Below are positions 43,982 to 55,824 of a stretch of DNA of 64,000 nt, piece after piece. Made by a program: the position numbers and the translations under genes. The stretch comes from Dokdonella_A sp963775445 (GTDB lineage: Bacteria; Pseudomonadota; Gammaproteobacteria; Xanthomonadales; Rhodanobacteraceae). Positions within the stretch are counted from its first letter, which is position 1. Each line of letters begins with the position of its first letter. The DNA is taken from NCBI GenBank assembly GCA_963775445.1, contig CAVZIT010000006.1:434001-498000 (forward strand), in the 5' to 3' direction. The notes below the pieces were generated by a model that had not been told where the DNA came from, did no database searches, and was given only the letters and a program-made list of their open reading frames with translations.

Positions 43982-45843
43982 GGCGCCGCTCCGGCCAGTC
44001 GCGCCTGATCACCGACCAGCCACGCATCGAGAATGCGGCGCACGATCGGCGCCGCGTCGTGCCCGCCGGTATGCCCGGCCTCAAGCACCACGATGACTGC
44101 GATGCGCGCCGCATCCGCGGGAGTGAACGCCTCGAACAGCACCTGATGGCGCTGTATGTTCACTTGCATGATGTTTTCCCAAGCCTCGCCCGTGCGCGAA
44201 TAGCGCTCGGCAGTGCCGGTCTTGCCGGCGATGACATAGGGAAATCCGTCGTTGAGGCCACGCGCGGTTCCGTGCGCCCCATTCACCGCCTCGATCATCC
44301 CTTGTTGCACCGGCGGCCAGTCCGAGGGTTTTTCGATAATGCTCGCGGAGGGCTCCGGGAGTTTGCGTAACGCGACTTTGCCACCTGGGCCCTTCTGCGT
44401 CGCTCGCAAAAGATGCAGCTGATTGGGCACTCCCTTGTTGGCCACGATCGAGTCCGCCTGCGCCAATTGCAGTGGCGTGACCACCCAGTAACCCTGACCG
44501 ATGCCGGCGATCACGGTCTCGCCGGGATACCAGGGCTGATTGAAATGCGACCTTTTCCATTCGCGCGACGGCAGTACCCCGTCGCTTTCGCCGATCAGAT
44601 CGATCCCGCTGGGCCGTCCGAATCCGAGCCTCTTCATGTAGCCGCTCAAGCGATCGATGCCCATGTCGAGTGCAAGCGAATAGAAATAGGTGTTGACCGA
44701 TTGGGCGATTGCCTGGACAAGATCGACGCGTCCCTGGCCCCCGCGCTTGTCATCACGATAAGCGCGCGATTGGCCGGGAATGAAGAACTGCCCGGTCGAC
44801 ATCACCGTATCTTGCGGTCGGCGAAAACCCAGTTCGAGCCCCGCCAGCGCAAGGAATGGCTTGACCGTGGAGCCAGGGGCATAACCGCCGGTGAGCGCCC
44901 GGTTGAGCAGAGGCTTGTCAGGTGCCTGCAACAAGCCGGCGTAATCGGCATGGCTGATCCCGTTGACGAAAAGATTGGGATTGAACCCCGGTGTGCTGAC
45001 CATGACCAGTACTTCGCCATTACGCGGATCGACGGCAACCGCCGCGCCCGAGCGTCCCTCGAACGCATCGAAGGCCACTTTCTGAAGGTGCGCATCGATT
45101 GTCAGGTACAGGTTTTCGCCCGCGTCCGGCGCCACGCGATCGAGGACGCGCAGTGGCCGGTGATCCGCGTTGACTTCAACCTGTTCGTATCCGGGGGTGC
45201 CGTGCAGGCGCTTTTCGTAATAGCGCTCGATGCCGGTCTTGCCGATGTGAGTGGTGCCGTCGTAAAGGCCCCGGTCCAGATGCTCCAGGTCGTCCGCGTC
45301 GATGCGACCGACATAGCCGACGACATGCGACAGGTATGCCCCCAAGGGATAATAGCGAGTGAGGTACGGGACCACGTCGACGCCCGGAAAACGCCAGCGG
45401 TTCACCGAGAAACGTGCTATTTCCTCTTCCGACAATTTCAGGCGCAACGCGACACTCTGGTAGGAGTGCTTGCTCTTGCGCAAATCATTGAAGCGATCGA
45501 TGTCATCCTCGCTGAGCGGCACGATCTTGCGAAGTCGCTTGAGCATCGCCGCCATGTTGTGTACCTGCTCTGGCGTCACTTCGAGCCGATACGCCGCCAC
45601 ATTGTCGGCCAGCAAGACGCCGTTGCGGTCATAGATCAATCCGCGTGCGGGGGTCAGCGGCCGCGTGAGGATGCGATTTGCATTCGAGCGTGCGCTGAAT
45701 TCCCGATGATCGAGCACCTGCAGATCGTAGAATCGCGCACTCAGTCCGAGCAGGCACAGAAAGATGATCGCAAATCCAAGAATTGCTCTCCGACGAAACA
45801 GCGCCGCCTGCTCTCGCGTATCGCGGATCGGACTTGGGCTCAT
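43978..45843 (-). CDS. mrdA: penicillin-binding protein 2
   Basis: A 621-residue class B PBP. A single N-terminal membrane anchor (about 20-40) is followed by the pedestal domain (RPLTPARGLIYDRNGVLLAD) and the transpeptidase domain with S325-T-V-K328, S382-V-N384 and K541-T-G-T544. GHDAAPIVRRILDAWL near the C-terminus is standard. It crosslinks peptidoglycan during rod elongation in complex with RodA. Overlaps mreD and rodA by 4 nt each. Confidence 0.97.
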   Translation of the reverse strand: MSPSPIRDTREQAALFRRRAILGFAIIFLCLLGLSARFYDLQVLDHREFSARSNANRILTRPLTPARGLIYDRNGVLLADNVAAYRLEVTPEQVHNMAAMLKRLRKIVPLSEDDIDRFNDLRKSKHSYQSVALRLKLSEEEIARFSVNRWRFPGVDVVPYLTRYYPLGAYLSHVVGYVGRIDADDLEHLDRGLYDGTTHIGKTGIERYYEKRLHGTPGYEQVEVNADHRPLRVLDRVAPDAGENLYLTIDAHLQKVAFDAFEGRSGAAVAVDPRNGEVLVMVSTPGFNPNLFVNGISHADYAGLLQAPDKPLLNRALTGGYAPGSTVKPFLALAGLELGFRRPQDTVMSTGQFFIPGQSRAYRDDKRGGQGRVDLVQAIAQSVNTYFYSLALDMGIDRLSGYMKRLGFGRPSGIDLIGESDGVLPSREWKRSHFNQPWYPGETVIAGIGQGYWVVTPLQLAQADSIVANKGVPNQLHLLRATQKGPGGKVALRKLPEPSASIIEKPSDWPPVQQGMIEAVNGAHGTARGLNDGFPYVIAGKTGTAERYSRTGEAWENIMQVNIQRHQVLFEAFTPADAARIAVIVVLEAGHTGGHDAAPIVRRILDAWLVGDQARLAGAAP

Positions 45844-46331
45844 GACTCGCGGGTTCTTAGCCGCATGCGCAAATCATCGAACAGCAGGAACACGAAAGGC
45901 CACACGATTGCGCCGACTACCGGCGCAAACCAGTAACTGATCGGCGGCATCGGATCACCGGCAAAACCACGCACCATGAGCTCGACCACCCGGTCATTCA
46001 GCAGCAGCGCCAAGATCGCCAGGGTCTGCTGCCACATCGGAAAAAACCTCAGCCGTGCGCGAAAGCGAAGGACGATGAACGCCAGGACGACGAGGCGCAT
46101 CGCTTGCTCGCCGAACAATTGCCCGGTCAACAGATCTCCCGCGAGACCGAGCAGTAGGGCGAAGCCGAGGCCAATGCGATCCGGCACTTCGATCGCCCAA
46201 TAAATGAGCGCGAGTGCAAGCCAGTAGGGTTTGTACGGCAGAAGCTCCTGCGGCAGCGGCATCAGTTGCAGCAGGAATGCGAGCGCGATGCTGCCGCTGA
46301 ACAACCAACCTTGTACGCGCGTGCGATTCAT
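45840..46331 (-). CDS. mreD: rod-shape-determining membrane protein
   Basis: A 163-residue protein of about five hydrophobic helices, with LPLPQELLPYKPYWLALALI and GLGFALLLGLAGDLLTGQLF, the conserved MreD core. It bridges MreC and the PBP2/RodA complex. Overlaps mreC and mrdA by 4 nt. Confidence 0.95.
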   Translation of the reverse strand: MNRTRVQGWLFSGSIALAFLLQLMPLPQELLPYKPYWLALALIYWAIEVPDRIGLGFALLLGLAGDLLTGQLFGEQAMRLVVLAFIVLRFRARLRFFPMWQQTLAILALLLNDRVVELMVRGFAGDPMPPISYWFAPVVGAIVWPFVFLLFDDLRMRLRTRES

Positions 46332-47269
46332 TGCCGGGGGCGATCGCTGGATGGCGCCGCGGGCGCGGGGCCGGCCAGGTCGGCCGGCGGCCCCATCTCG
46401 TTTACAGGTGCTGGGGGACCGAACGGCTCAGGTTGATCGCGCAGCAGGAGTACCTCGCCACTGCGATCCAGAGCGGCAGCAGGCGTCGCGGTTGCGGCCG
46501 CGAAAAGTCCGCTCGCGTCCGTCTTCACCGCACTGATCTCGCCGACCGGGAATCCAGCCGGGAAACGACCGCCCAAGCCTGAGCTTACCAGTGCGTCGCC
46601 GACCCTTATGTCCGCACTGATGGGTATGTTGGGGAGATCGAGATGATCGATCGCGCCACTGCCATAGGCGATGGTGCGCAATCCGGTGCGTTCGACGACG
46701 ACTGGAATCGCGTGATTCGGATCAGTAATGAGCATTGCCACCGACGTGTTCGGCAACGTTTCAACGATCTGCCCCATGATCCCGTGCGCATCGATGACCG
46801 GTTGCCCGACGACGACCGACTGGTTGCTTCCCGCATCGAGCACGATCCTGTGCCGGAACGGATCGAGATCGATATCGATGAGGCGTGCGAACTGAACCTG
46901 GAGTCCGAGGTTCTTCTGCGCGTCGAGCAGTCCTTTCAGCCGCGCATTCTGCGCGACCAGCGCACCTGCACGATTGAGCTGTGCCTGCGTCAGGAGCAAC
47001 GCCGCGCGAAGTCGCTGGTTTTCGCTCAGCAGCTGACTCTGCGAGGCAACGGCCGTTCGCGTTGCCCGAGCAACATCGGCGGGAAACGCCGCCAACCGAT
47101 ACACAGGTTCGATCGCCGCACTCGCATACTCGCGCAACGTCGCCAGGTAGTGACCGCGATGGTCAAGCACCATGAGCGTCGCGGCGATCGCGAGATAACC
47201 GACCAGGCGCAACGTGCTGGCTGTTCCTTCGGTGAACAGCGGCGCGTTGTCGGTTCTTGCGATGGCCAC
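46328..47269 (-). CDS. mreC: rod-shape-determining periplasmic protein
   Basis: A 313-residue protein: a short cytoplasmic stretch, one membrane helix (LVGYLAIAATLMVLDHRG), a coiled coil (about 70-115, SQLLSENQRLRAALLLTQAQ), and the MreC beta-barrels with VIDAHGIMGQIVETLPNTSV and ISADIRVGDALVSSGLGG. The C-terminus is Pro/Ala-rich. It begins 55 nt after mreB in the same operon. Confidence 0.95.
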   Translation of the reverse strand: MAIARTDNAPLFTEGTASTLRLVGYLAIAATLMVLDHRGHYLATLREYASAAIEPVYRLAAFPADVARATRTAVASQSQLLSENQRLRAALLLTQAQLNRAGALVAQNARLKGLLDAQKNLGLQVQFARLIDIDLDPFRHRIVLDAGSNQSVVVGQPVIDAHGIMGQIVETLPNTSVAMLITDPNHAIPVVVERTGLRTIAYGSGAIDHLDLPNIPISADIRVGDALVSSGLGGRFPAGFPVGEISAVKTDASGLFAAATATPAAALDRSGEVLLLRDQPEPFGPPAPVNEMGPPADLAGPAPAAPSSDRPRQ

Positions 47270-47324
47270 GAGTTACGTAAAAACGGGCGGGCTGCGGAGC
47301 CCGATGTCTGGAGCAGCGTCCAGA

Positions 47325-48371
47325 TTACTCCGGTGAAAAGAAATCGCCGCCATGCCGATCAATCAACTCGAGAGCGCGACCGCCGCCGCGCGCGACGCAC
47401 GTCAACGGATCGTCTGCGACATGCACATGCAATCCGGTTTCCTCCGAAATCAGGCGATCGAGGTCCCGCAGCAGCGCGCCACCGCCCGTCAGGACGATTC
47501 CGCGTTCGGCGACGTCCGAGCATAGTTCGGGCGGCGTCTGCTCCAACGCGCTCTTGACTGCGCTGACGATGCCTTGCAAAGGTTCGTGCAACGCCTCCAG
47601 GATTTCGTTCGAGTTGATCGTGAACATGCGTGGCACACCTTCGGCCAGGTTGCGGCCGGATATCTCGATTTCACGCACGTCCGACTGCGGGAAGCCACAG
47701 CCGATTTCCATCTTGATGTTCTCTGCAGTCGACTCCCCGATCAGGGTACCGTGATTGCGCCGCACGTAATTGATGATCGCTTCATCGAAACGATCGCCGC
47801 CGGTGCGCACCGATTGCGCGTAGACAATGCCGTTCAGCGATATCACAGCCACCTCCGAAGTGCCGCCGCCGACATCAAGCACCATGGCGCCGCGCGCCTC
47901 GTGAACCGGGATCCCCGCGCCGATCGCGGCAGCCATCGGTTCCTCGATAAGAAAGACATCGCGCGCGCCGGCGCTCTCGGCTGATTCCTTGATCGCGCGC
48001 CGCTCGACCTGGGTCGAACCACACGGCACGCAGACCAGAACGCGCGGGCTCGGCCGGAACATGCGCGAACGATGTACCTGCTTGATGAACTGCTTGAGCA
48101 TCTCCTCGGTCATCGAGAAGTCCGCGATCACGCCGTCCTTGAGCGGCCTGATGGTCACGATATTGCCGGGCGTGCGGCCGAGCATGCGCTTGGCCTCGCC
48201 GCCCACGGCCGCGACACTGCGTGGTCCCCCGGGACCGCGGTCCTGACGGATCGCAACGACCGATGGTTCGTTGAGCACGATGCCCTGGCCGCGCACATAG
48301 ATGAGCGTGTTGGCAGTGCCGAGATCGATCGACAGATCGTTTGAAAAGAGTCCGCGAAGTCCTTTGAACAT
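47325..48371 (-). CDS. mreB: actin-like rod-shape protein
   Basis: A 348-residue MreB. MFKGLRGLFSNDLSIDLGTA and NTLIYVRGQGIVLNEPSVVA form the phosphate-1 region; VLDVGGGTSEVAVISLNGIV is phosphate 2; GIVLTGGGALLRDLDRLISE is the adenosine motif. It forms membrane-bound filaments that position the elongasome. The frame stays open to 48476, but the ATG at 48371 is the family start. A sigma-70-like promoter lies 192-220 bp upstream. Confidence 0.98.
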   Translation of the reverse strand: MFKGLRGLFSNDLSIDLGTANTLIYVRGQGIVLNEPSVVAIRQDRGPGGPRSVAAVGGEAKRMLGRTPGNIVTIRPLKDGVIADFSMTEEMLKQFIKQVHRSRMFRPSPRVLVCVPCGSTQVERRAIKESAESAGARDVFLIEEPMAAAIGAGIPVHEARGAMVLDVGGGTSEVAVISLNGIVYAQSVRTGGDRFDEAIINYVRRNHGTLIGESTAENIKMEIGCGFPQSDVREIEISGRNLAEGVPRMFTINSNEILEALHEPLQGIVSAVKSALEQTPPELCSDVAERGIVLTGGGALLRDLDRLISEETGLHVHVADDPLTCVARGGGRALELIDRHGGDFFSPE

Positions 48372-48562
48372 GTTTTCGGCGCGAGCCTTGGTCGTGGGAT
48401 TTTCAAGCACAGCGCTAGGATTCCGACGGAACCCAGATGCTGTGTGCTGGCGGTGCCCGCAAGTGTCGGTAGGCAAATCGAGCGGTGGCGGGCGCGCTCG
48501 GTGCGGGCGTGCATCCGTGCAATACCCTATGACCCCCGCCGAAAGGATTTCGGCAGCGCGCT

Positions 48563-48591
48563 AGTCTAGACAGCACACTCCGTACAGGCAA
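48563..48591 (-). promoter_or_regulatory. predicted promoter of the mreB operon
   Basis: On the reverse strand TTGCCT (48591-48586) and TAGACT (48568-48563) are separated by 17 nt, a good sigma-70 pair. The transcript would start near 48556, giving a leader of about 185 nt. Confidence 0.55.
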
Positions 48592-48744
48592 CAACGAAAA
48601 CGTTAAAAAAGCCTTTCGCCAAGCAGGATGGCCCGAGTCCGGACGGCCACTCCGCGCAATCTGAGACAATGATTCTCTTGCGCGCGATTGACGTCAAAGT
48701 ATGTCGTCGTTGCATCGATCAATTACCGCATGGGAAATCCATCC

Positions 48745-49680
48745 ATGACTGCACTGATCTGCGGCTCATTCGCCTACGACACCATCATGGTGTTCCCCGA
48801 CCAGTTCAAGAACCACATCCTGCCCGACAAGGTGCATATGCTGAATGTTTCGTTTCTGGTTCCACGCATGCGTCGAGAGCTGGGTGGCTGCGCCGGGAAT
48901 ATTGCCTACAACCTGAAACTCCTGGGCATGGATCCGATCCCGATGGCAACCGTCGGGCAGGACTTCGGGCCCTACCGGGAGCACTTCGAGGCGTGCGGCA
49001 TTCGACTCGATCGGGTCAAGGTATTGCCCGATGTGTTTACCGCACAGGCGTTCATAACCACCGACCTCGACAACAACCAGATCATTGCGTTTCACGCAGG
49101 GGCGATGATGCGTTCCCACGAGAATCACGTGCGCGACGTCGATGGTGTCACATTCGGCATTATCGGACCCGACGGTCGTGAAGCCATGCTTCAAAACGCA
49201 CGCGAATTTTACGAATGCCATATTCCCTTTATCTTCGATCCGGGTCAGGCGATGCCGTTATTCAGCGGCGAAGAATTCCGTACCTTCCTCGAATGGGCGG
49301 ATTACGTCACGGTCAACGATTACGAATCGAATGTGTTGCAAGAGCGTACGGGATGGAGCGCAGAGCAGATCACGAGCAAGGTAACTGCTTATATCGTGAC
49401 GCGCGGGCCCAATGGTTCGTTGATCCATACCTCGGACGAAACGTTCGAGATTCCGGCGGCCCACGAGCGTCGTGTATCCGACCCTACCGGTTGTGGCGAT
49501 GCCTACCGCGCCGGATTGATCTTCGGGATCATGAAAGACATGGACTGGCCGACAGCTGGCCGTATCGCGTCGCTGATGGGAGCGCTCAAAATCGAGCACC
49601 CGGGTACGCAGAATCAGCGCTTTACGTACCTTGAGTTCGCCGAGCAATTCCGACAGCAATTCGGCTATGCGCTCAGTTGA
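48745..49680 (+). CDS. PfkB-family sugar/nucleoside kinase (adenosine kinase-like)
   Basis: A 311-residue ribokinase-fold enzyme: GSFAYDTIMVFPDQFKNHIL, the glycine pair in RRELGGCAGNIAYNLKLLG, ADYVTVNDYESNVLQERTG, and the anion hole and catalytic Asp in VSDPTGCGDAYRAGLIFG. Within PfkB it is nearest, as I recall, to adenosine kinase-like proteins conserved in Xanthomonadales. The substrate is not certain. The ATG at 48745 is preferred over upstream in-frame starts because it begins the first beta strand. Confidence 0.88.
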   Translation: MTALICGSFAYDTIMVFPDQFKNHILPDKVHMLNVSFLVPRMRRELGGCAGNIAYNLKLLGMDPIPMATVGQDFGPYREHFEACGIRLDRVKVLPDVFTAQAFITTDLDNNQIIAFHAGAMMRSHENHVRDVDGVTFGIIGPDGREAMLQNAREFYECHIPFIFDPGQAMPLFSGEEFRTFLEWADYVTVNDYESNVLQERTGWSAEQITSKVTAYIVTRGPNGSLIHTSDETFEIPAAHERRVSDPTGCGDAYRAGLIFGIMKDMDWPTAGRIASLMGALKIEHPGTQNQRFTYLEFAEQFRQQFGYALS

Positions 49681-49812
49681 TCCTTAATCCACCGAACGTG
49701 AGCTCGTGGGCTACGGTCCTTCGCGAACCATTGACAGCGACCTGCATTATTTCGCGGCTACGACACAACCGCAAACGACCGCCTGGAAGGCGGCCGAGTG
49801 GTCTGTAATAAA

Positions 49813-49829
49813 GCCCCTGGCGGTGACCT
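49813..49829. repeat. partial duplicate of the 5S rRNA 3' end
   Basis: A 17-nt string (GCCCCTGGCGGTGACCT) is repeated exactly at 49867-49883, where it is the 3' end of the 5S gene. Both copies are followed, in the direction of transcription, by a T-rich run. It looks like a tandem duplication of the 5S tail with its terminator. Confidence 0.7.
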
Positions 49830-49858
49830 GTTGCAGGTCGCGCCTGCGGCGCAACGAC

Positions 49859-49871
49859 AAAAAAAGGCCCC
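49859..49871 (-). terminator. possible rRNA operon terminator
   Basis: Seven T residues on the reverse strand (49865-49859) come right after the closing helix of 5S, a usual arrangement for rRNA operon ends. No independent hairpin is seen between the two. Confidence 0.4.
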
Positions 49872-49985
49872 TGGCGGTGACCTACTCTTGCATGGCTTGA
49901 GCCACACTACCATCGGCGCGGGTGCGTTTCACTGCCGAGTTCGGGATGGGATCGGGTGGTACCACACCGCTATGGCCGCCAGGGA
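49870..49985 (-). rRNA. rrf: 5S ribosomal RNA
   Basis: The reverse strand shows CCCTGGCGGCCATAGCGG at the 5' end, then CCCGATCCCATCCCGAACTC and GCCGATGGTAGTGTGG in the middle, and AGAGTAGGTCACCGCCAG at the 3' end. About 116 nt; the first and last helices pair. Ends are given to within a few bases. Confidence 0.93.
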
Positions 49986-50265
49986 ATCGGTGGAGACAGC
50001 GCGCCGGGGCGAGCACTCCTGAGTGCGTCGCGCGCGGCCGTGCGCCGGTCTCGCAGAGGGACTTGGGACGTAACAAGGTTTCGTTTCTTTCGCACCCACG
50101 TCTCGTCGAGGCCGCGAAGCCACTTGGAGTTATATGGTCAAGCCGCACGGATCATTAGTATCGGTTAGCTCGGCATTACTGCGATACACACCCGACCTAT
50201 CAACCACGTCGTCTTCATGGTTCCTTCAGGGGCCTTGTGGCCCGGGAGGTCTCATCTTGAGGCGC

Positions 50266-50296
<31 letters not shown>

Positions 50297-50416
50297 GCTT
50301 CCGACCATAGCTACCCGGCAGTGCCACTGGCGTGACAACCGGAACACCAGGGGGTCGTCCACTCCGGTCCTCTCGTACTAGGAGCAGCCCCTCTCAAACC
50401 TCCAACGCCCACGACA

Positions 50417-50498
<82 letters not shown>

Positions 50499-50503
50499 GG
50501 CTA

Positions 50504-50543
<40 letters not shown>

Positions 50544-50572
50544 ACCGCCGTCGATATGAACTCTTGGGCGGT

Positions 50573-50651
<79 letters not shown>

Positions 50652-50749
50652 TACTTTCGTACCTGCTTGATCCGTCGATCTTGCAGTCAAGCACGCTTAT
50701 GCCTTTGCACACAGTGCGCGATGTCCGACCGCGCTGAGCGTACCTTCGA

Positions 50750-50792
<43 letters not shown>

Positions 50793-51054
50793 ACCCACCA
50801 TACATGGTCCCCGACCCGGATTACGGGCCCAGGTTAGAACGTCAAGCACATCAGGGTGGTATTTCAAGGTTGGCTCCACGCCGGCTAGCGCCAACGCTTC
50901 AATGCCTCCCACCTATCCTACACAGACGAACTCAACGTTCAATGTAAAGCTATAGTAAAGGTTCACGGGGTCTTTCCGTCTTGCCGCGGGAACGCTGCAT
51001 CTTCACAGCGATTTCAATTTCACTGAGTCTCGGGTGGAGACAGCGCCGCTGTCG

Positions 51055-51136
<82 letters not shown>

Positions 51137-51236
51137 TGGGGCTTCGATCAAGAGCTTCGCCCTTACGGGCTGACCCCATCAATTAACCTTCCAGCACCGG
51201 GCAGGCGTCACACCCTATACGTCCACTTTCGTGTTT

Positions 51237-51267
<31 letters not shown>

Positions 51268-51849
51268 AGCGGCCTGGTCACTGCGGCCCAAGACTGCTCA
51301 GCTCCGCATGGAGCCACAATCCTGGGCGCACCTTCTCCCGAAGTTACGGTGCTATGTTGCCTAGTTCCTTCACCCGAGTTCTCTCAAGCGCCTTGGGATT
51401 CTCACCCTGCCTACCTGTGTCGGTTTGCGGTACGGTTTCTCCATAGCTGAAGCTTAGGGGCTTTTCCTGGAAGCGTGGGATCAGTGACTTCGTCCCGAAG
51501 GACTCGTCTCGGTGCTCGGCGTGAATGGGAGCGGATTTGCCTGCCCCCAACGCCTACCTCCTTTCCCCGGGACAACCAACGCCCGGTACACCTACCCTTC
51601 TCCGTCCCCCCATCGCACTACGGACAAGTGCTGGAATATTAACCAGCTTCCCATCGACTACGCGTTTCCGCCTCGCCTTAGGGACCGACTCACCCTGCGC
51701 CGATGAACGTTGCGCGAGGAAACCTTGGGCTTTCGGCGGGGAGGCTTTTCACCCCCCTTATCGTTACTCATGTCAGCATTCGCACTTGTGATACCTCCAG
51801 CAAGCCTCTCGACTCACCTTCACAGGCGTACACAACGCTCCTCTACCGC

Positions 51850-51918
51850 GCACACACTTCCTCAAGCACACGCGGTCCAACTCCAACGTTGGAGAATGCG
51901 CTTGAGTGAAGTGTGTGC
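51850..51918 (-). other. helix 45 expansion in 23S rRNA
   Basis: A 69-nt hairpin replaces the short tip of helix 45. Outer arms 51850-51860 and 51908-51918 pair perfectly (11 bp), followed by CTCAAGC/GCTTGAG with one bulge, and an inner perfect palindrome at 51881-51894. Helix 45 is one of the two classical sites of 23S intervening sequences in proteobacteria. Confidence 0.75.
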
Positions 51919-51975
51919 ACCCCGAGCTTCGGTGGATGGCTTGAGCCCCGTTAAATCTTCCGCGCGGGCCGACTC

Positions 51976-52043
<68 letters not shown>

Positions 52044-52530
52044 CTTCCCACATCGTTTCCCACTTAGCCATCACTTGGGGACCTTAGCTGCAGGTCTGGG
52101 TTGTTTCCCTTTTCACGACGGACGTTCGCACCCGCCGTGTGTCTCCCGTGCTTGCACGTGTTGGTATTCGGAGTTTGCCATGGTTTGGTAAGTCGCGATG
52201 ACCCCCTAGCCATAACAGTGCTCTACCCCCAACAGTGATACACGAGGCGCTACCTAAATAGCTTTCGAGGAGAACCAGCTATCTCCGGGTTCGATTAGCT
52301 TTTCACTCCTAGCCACACCTCATCCCCTACCTTTGCAACGGGAGTGGGTTCGGGCCTCCAGTCGGTGTTACCCGACCTTCACCCTGGACATGGCTAGATC
52401 ACCCGGTTTCGGGTCTACGCCTTGCGACTATGCGCCCTATTCGGACTCGGTTTCCCTTCGCCTCCCCTACACGGTTAAGCTCGCCACAAAACGTAAGTCG
52501 CTGACCCATTATACAAAAGGTACGCGGTCA

Positions 52531-52649
52531 CCCCATCTTCAAGCCATCTCCTGCTTGATTTGGGCGGTTGGGCCCTCGCTGCGCGACGGCAACCGTCTCC
52601 AACCTTCCGGCTGGTTCCAGCTTCTCGCCAAAATGGCTTGAAGATGGGG
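52531..52649 (-). other. helix 25 intervening sequence in 23S rRNA
   Basis: A 119-nt insert closed by a perfect 17-bp stem (52531-52547 with 52633-52649) replaces the roughly 14-nt helix 25 tip between GTGGGAGC and GTGACCGCGTACC. Inserts of this size and shape at helix 25 are known in other gammaproteobacteria and are excised by RNase III, leaving a fragmented 23S rRNA. Confidence 0.85.
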
Positions 52650-53288
52650 CTCCCACTGCTTGTACGCATACGGTTTCAGGGTCTATTTCACTCCCCTCTC
52701 CGGGGTTCTTTTCGCCTTTCCCTCACGGTACTGGTTCGCTATCGGTCGGTCAGGAGTATTTAGCCTTGGAGGATGGTCCCCCCATGTTCAGACAGGGTTT
52801 CACGTGCCCCGCCCTACTCACTTTTCATGCACAAAGCCCTTTCGCATACCGGGCTATCACCGTCTATGGCCGGCCTTTCCAGACCGCTCCGCTAAAACTT
52901 CGTGCACTTTTGGGCTGCTCCGCGTTCGCTCGTCGCTACTTGCGGAATCTCGGTTGATTTCTTTTCCTCGAGGTAATGAGATATTTCAGTTCCCTCGGTT
53001 CGCCTCCCAACCCTATAGATTCAAGTTGGGATACCTCTTGCGAGGTGGGTTTCCCCATTCGGACACCGCCGGATCAATGCGTGTTGCCAGCTCCCCGGCG
53101 CTTTTCGCAGGCTGCCGCGTCCTTCTTCGCCTCTGACCGCCAAGGCATCCACCGTATGCGCTTAGTCGCTTGACCATATAACTCCAAGTCGCCTCGGAAT
53201 CATTCGCCAAACTCCTCTACTACTTCGCCTACTTGCCTCAACGACACGTCTGGTTCAAAAGAACCAAAACGCTTGTTACGTCCCAAGT

Positions 53289-53300
53289 TGTCAAAGAACA
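53289..53300 (-). promoter_or_regulatory. boxA in the 16S-23S spacer
   Basis: The reverse strand reads TGTTCTTTGACA, identical to the boxA in the leader at 55652-55663. BoxA recruits the Nus antitermination complex during rRNA transcription. Confidence 0.7.
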
Positions 53301-53429
53301 CGGCCCAACCTCAACGTCGGACCGTCTCAAATGCTTCAGTGTGCCTGTTCACGCGTTGAACACTCCCCACCCAAGGATGTGCGGTTCTTGCTCCTCGCTC
53401 CTCGCCGTGGACTCGCGTCGCAAATAAAC

Positions 53430-53505
53430 TGGTGGAGCCAGCCGGGATCGAACCGGCGACCCCCTGCTTGCAAAGCAGGTGCTCTCCCAGCTGAGCTATG
53501 GCCCC
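53430..53505 (-). tRNA. tRNA-Ala (TGC)
   Basis: A 76-nt cloverleaf, GGGGCCATAGCTCAGCTGGG at the 5' end, anticodon loop CTTTGCAAG with anticodon TGC at 53472-53470, TTCGATCC T-loop, and encoded CCA. It is in the usual place before 23S. Confidence 0.97.
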
Positions 53506-53668
53506 TTTGACTGGTCTTTTGGCCCGCTGGACGGCGTTGTCCTCGTCGCTCGCTCAGTCACGTACATGGGTACGCTCCCTCGCTCGCTCCGACGTCCGCC
53601 TTGCCAGCGAACCAAAATCCTGCCTCAAAGCCATCGCGGTCTGTCTCAGGAATTATCCGGAAGGGCCA

Positions 53669-53746
53669 TGGTGGGTCTGGGAGGACTCGAACCACCGACC
53701 TCGCCCTTATCAGGGGCGCGCTCTAACCACCTGAGCTACAGACCCA
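53669..53746 (-). tRNA. tRNA-Ile (GAT)
   Basis: A 78-nt cloverleaf starting TGGGTCTGTAGCTCAGGTGG, anticodon GAT in CTGATAAG, TTCGAGTC T-loop, and encoded CCA. It lies between 16S and tRNA-Ala. Confidence 0.97.
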
Positions 53747-53943
53747 TTGGAGATCCAACGTCTGAAAGCCGAAAGCCCGGGTGCCTGGACTCAGGCCTCG
53801 TCAGCCCATCGATCAGGGCGGGTTTTCGTGAAGAGTCCGGCCATCGACGGCCGGTGCTTGATCTTCGCTCTTCGCGAAAGGGATTTCGCGTAAACAATAC
53901 AGGTGTCTTGTGTGGACGCCTTGCAGCGTCAAAGTCGTTGCTC

Positions 53944-55494
<1,551 letters not shown>

Positions 55495-55651
55495 GAACTT
55501 CCCGGCCGAAAGTTCCCTCTCGGCCTGTTCCACAAAGAGCGTGACCCAAGCATCCGGTAAAGCTTGCTGCTTTTGACGTTTGCTTGAGGACGCACTTCTT
55601 ATCGATGGACTCTTCCACCACAAGGCGCCCACACAAGTCACCTGCGCACAC

Positions 55652-55663
55652 TGTCAAAGAACA
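55652..55663 (-). promoter_or_regulatory. boxA in the rRNA leader
   Basis: TGTTCTTTGACA on the reverse strand, about 160 nt before 16S and about 45 nt after the predicted transcript start, is the standard place for antitermination. Confidence 0.7.
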
Positions 55664-55715
55664 CAAAGGCCCAAAACAGGCCCGCGCACGAGCCTTTCGC
55701 TCAAGCGAGCCGAGC

Positions 55716-55743
55716 ATTATACATCGCAATGGCAACCGGTCAA
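55716..55743 (-). promoter_or_regulatory. rRNA operon promoter
   Basis: On the reverse strand TTGACC (55743-55738) and a perfect TATAAT (55721-55716) are 16 nt apart, followed by a GC-rich discriminator (GCTCGGCTCGC) typical of stringently controlled rRNA promoters. Confidence 0.85.
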
Positions 55744-55824
55744 TCGATCGATGCACTACGATGTGCGAAGACCTGCCGGCTGGGCGCTGCTACCATGCAA
55801 ATATCCAGGTCTGAGGGGAATCCG

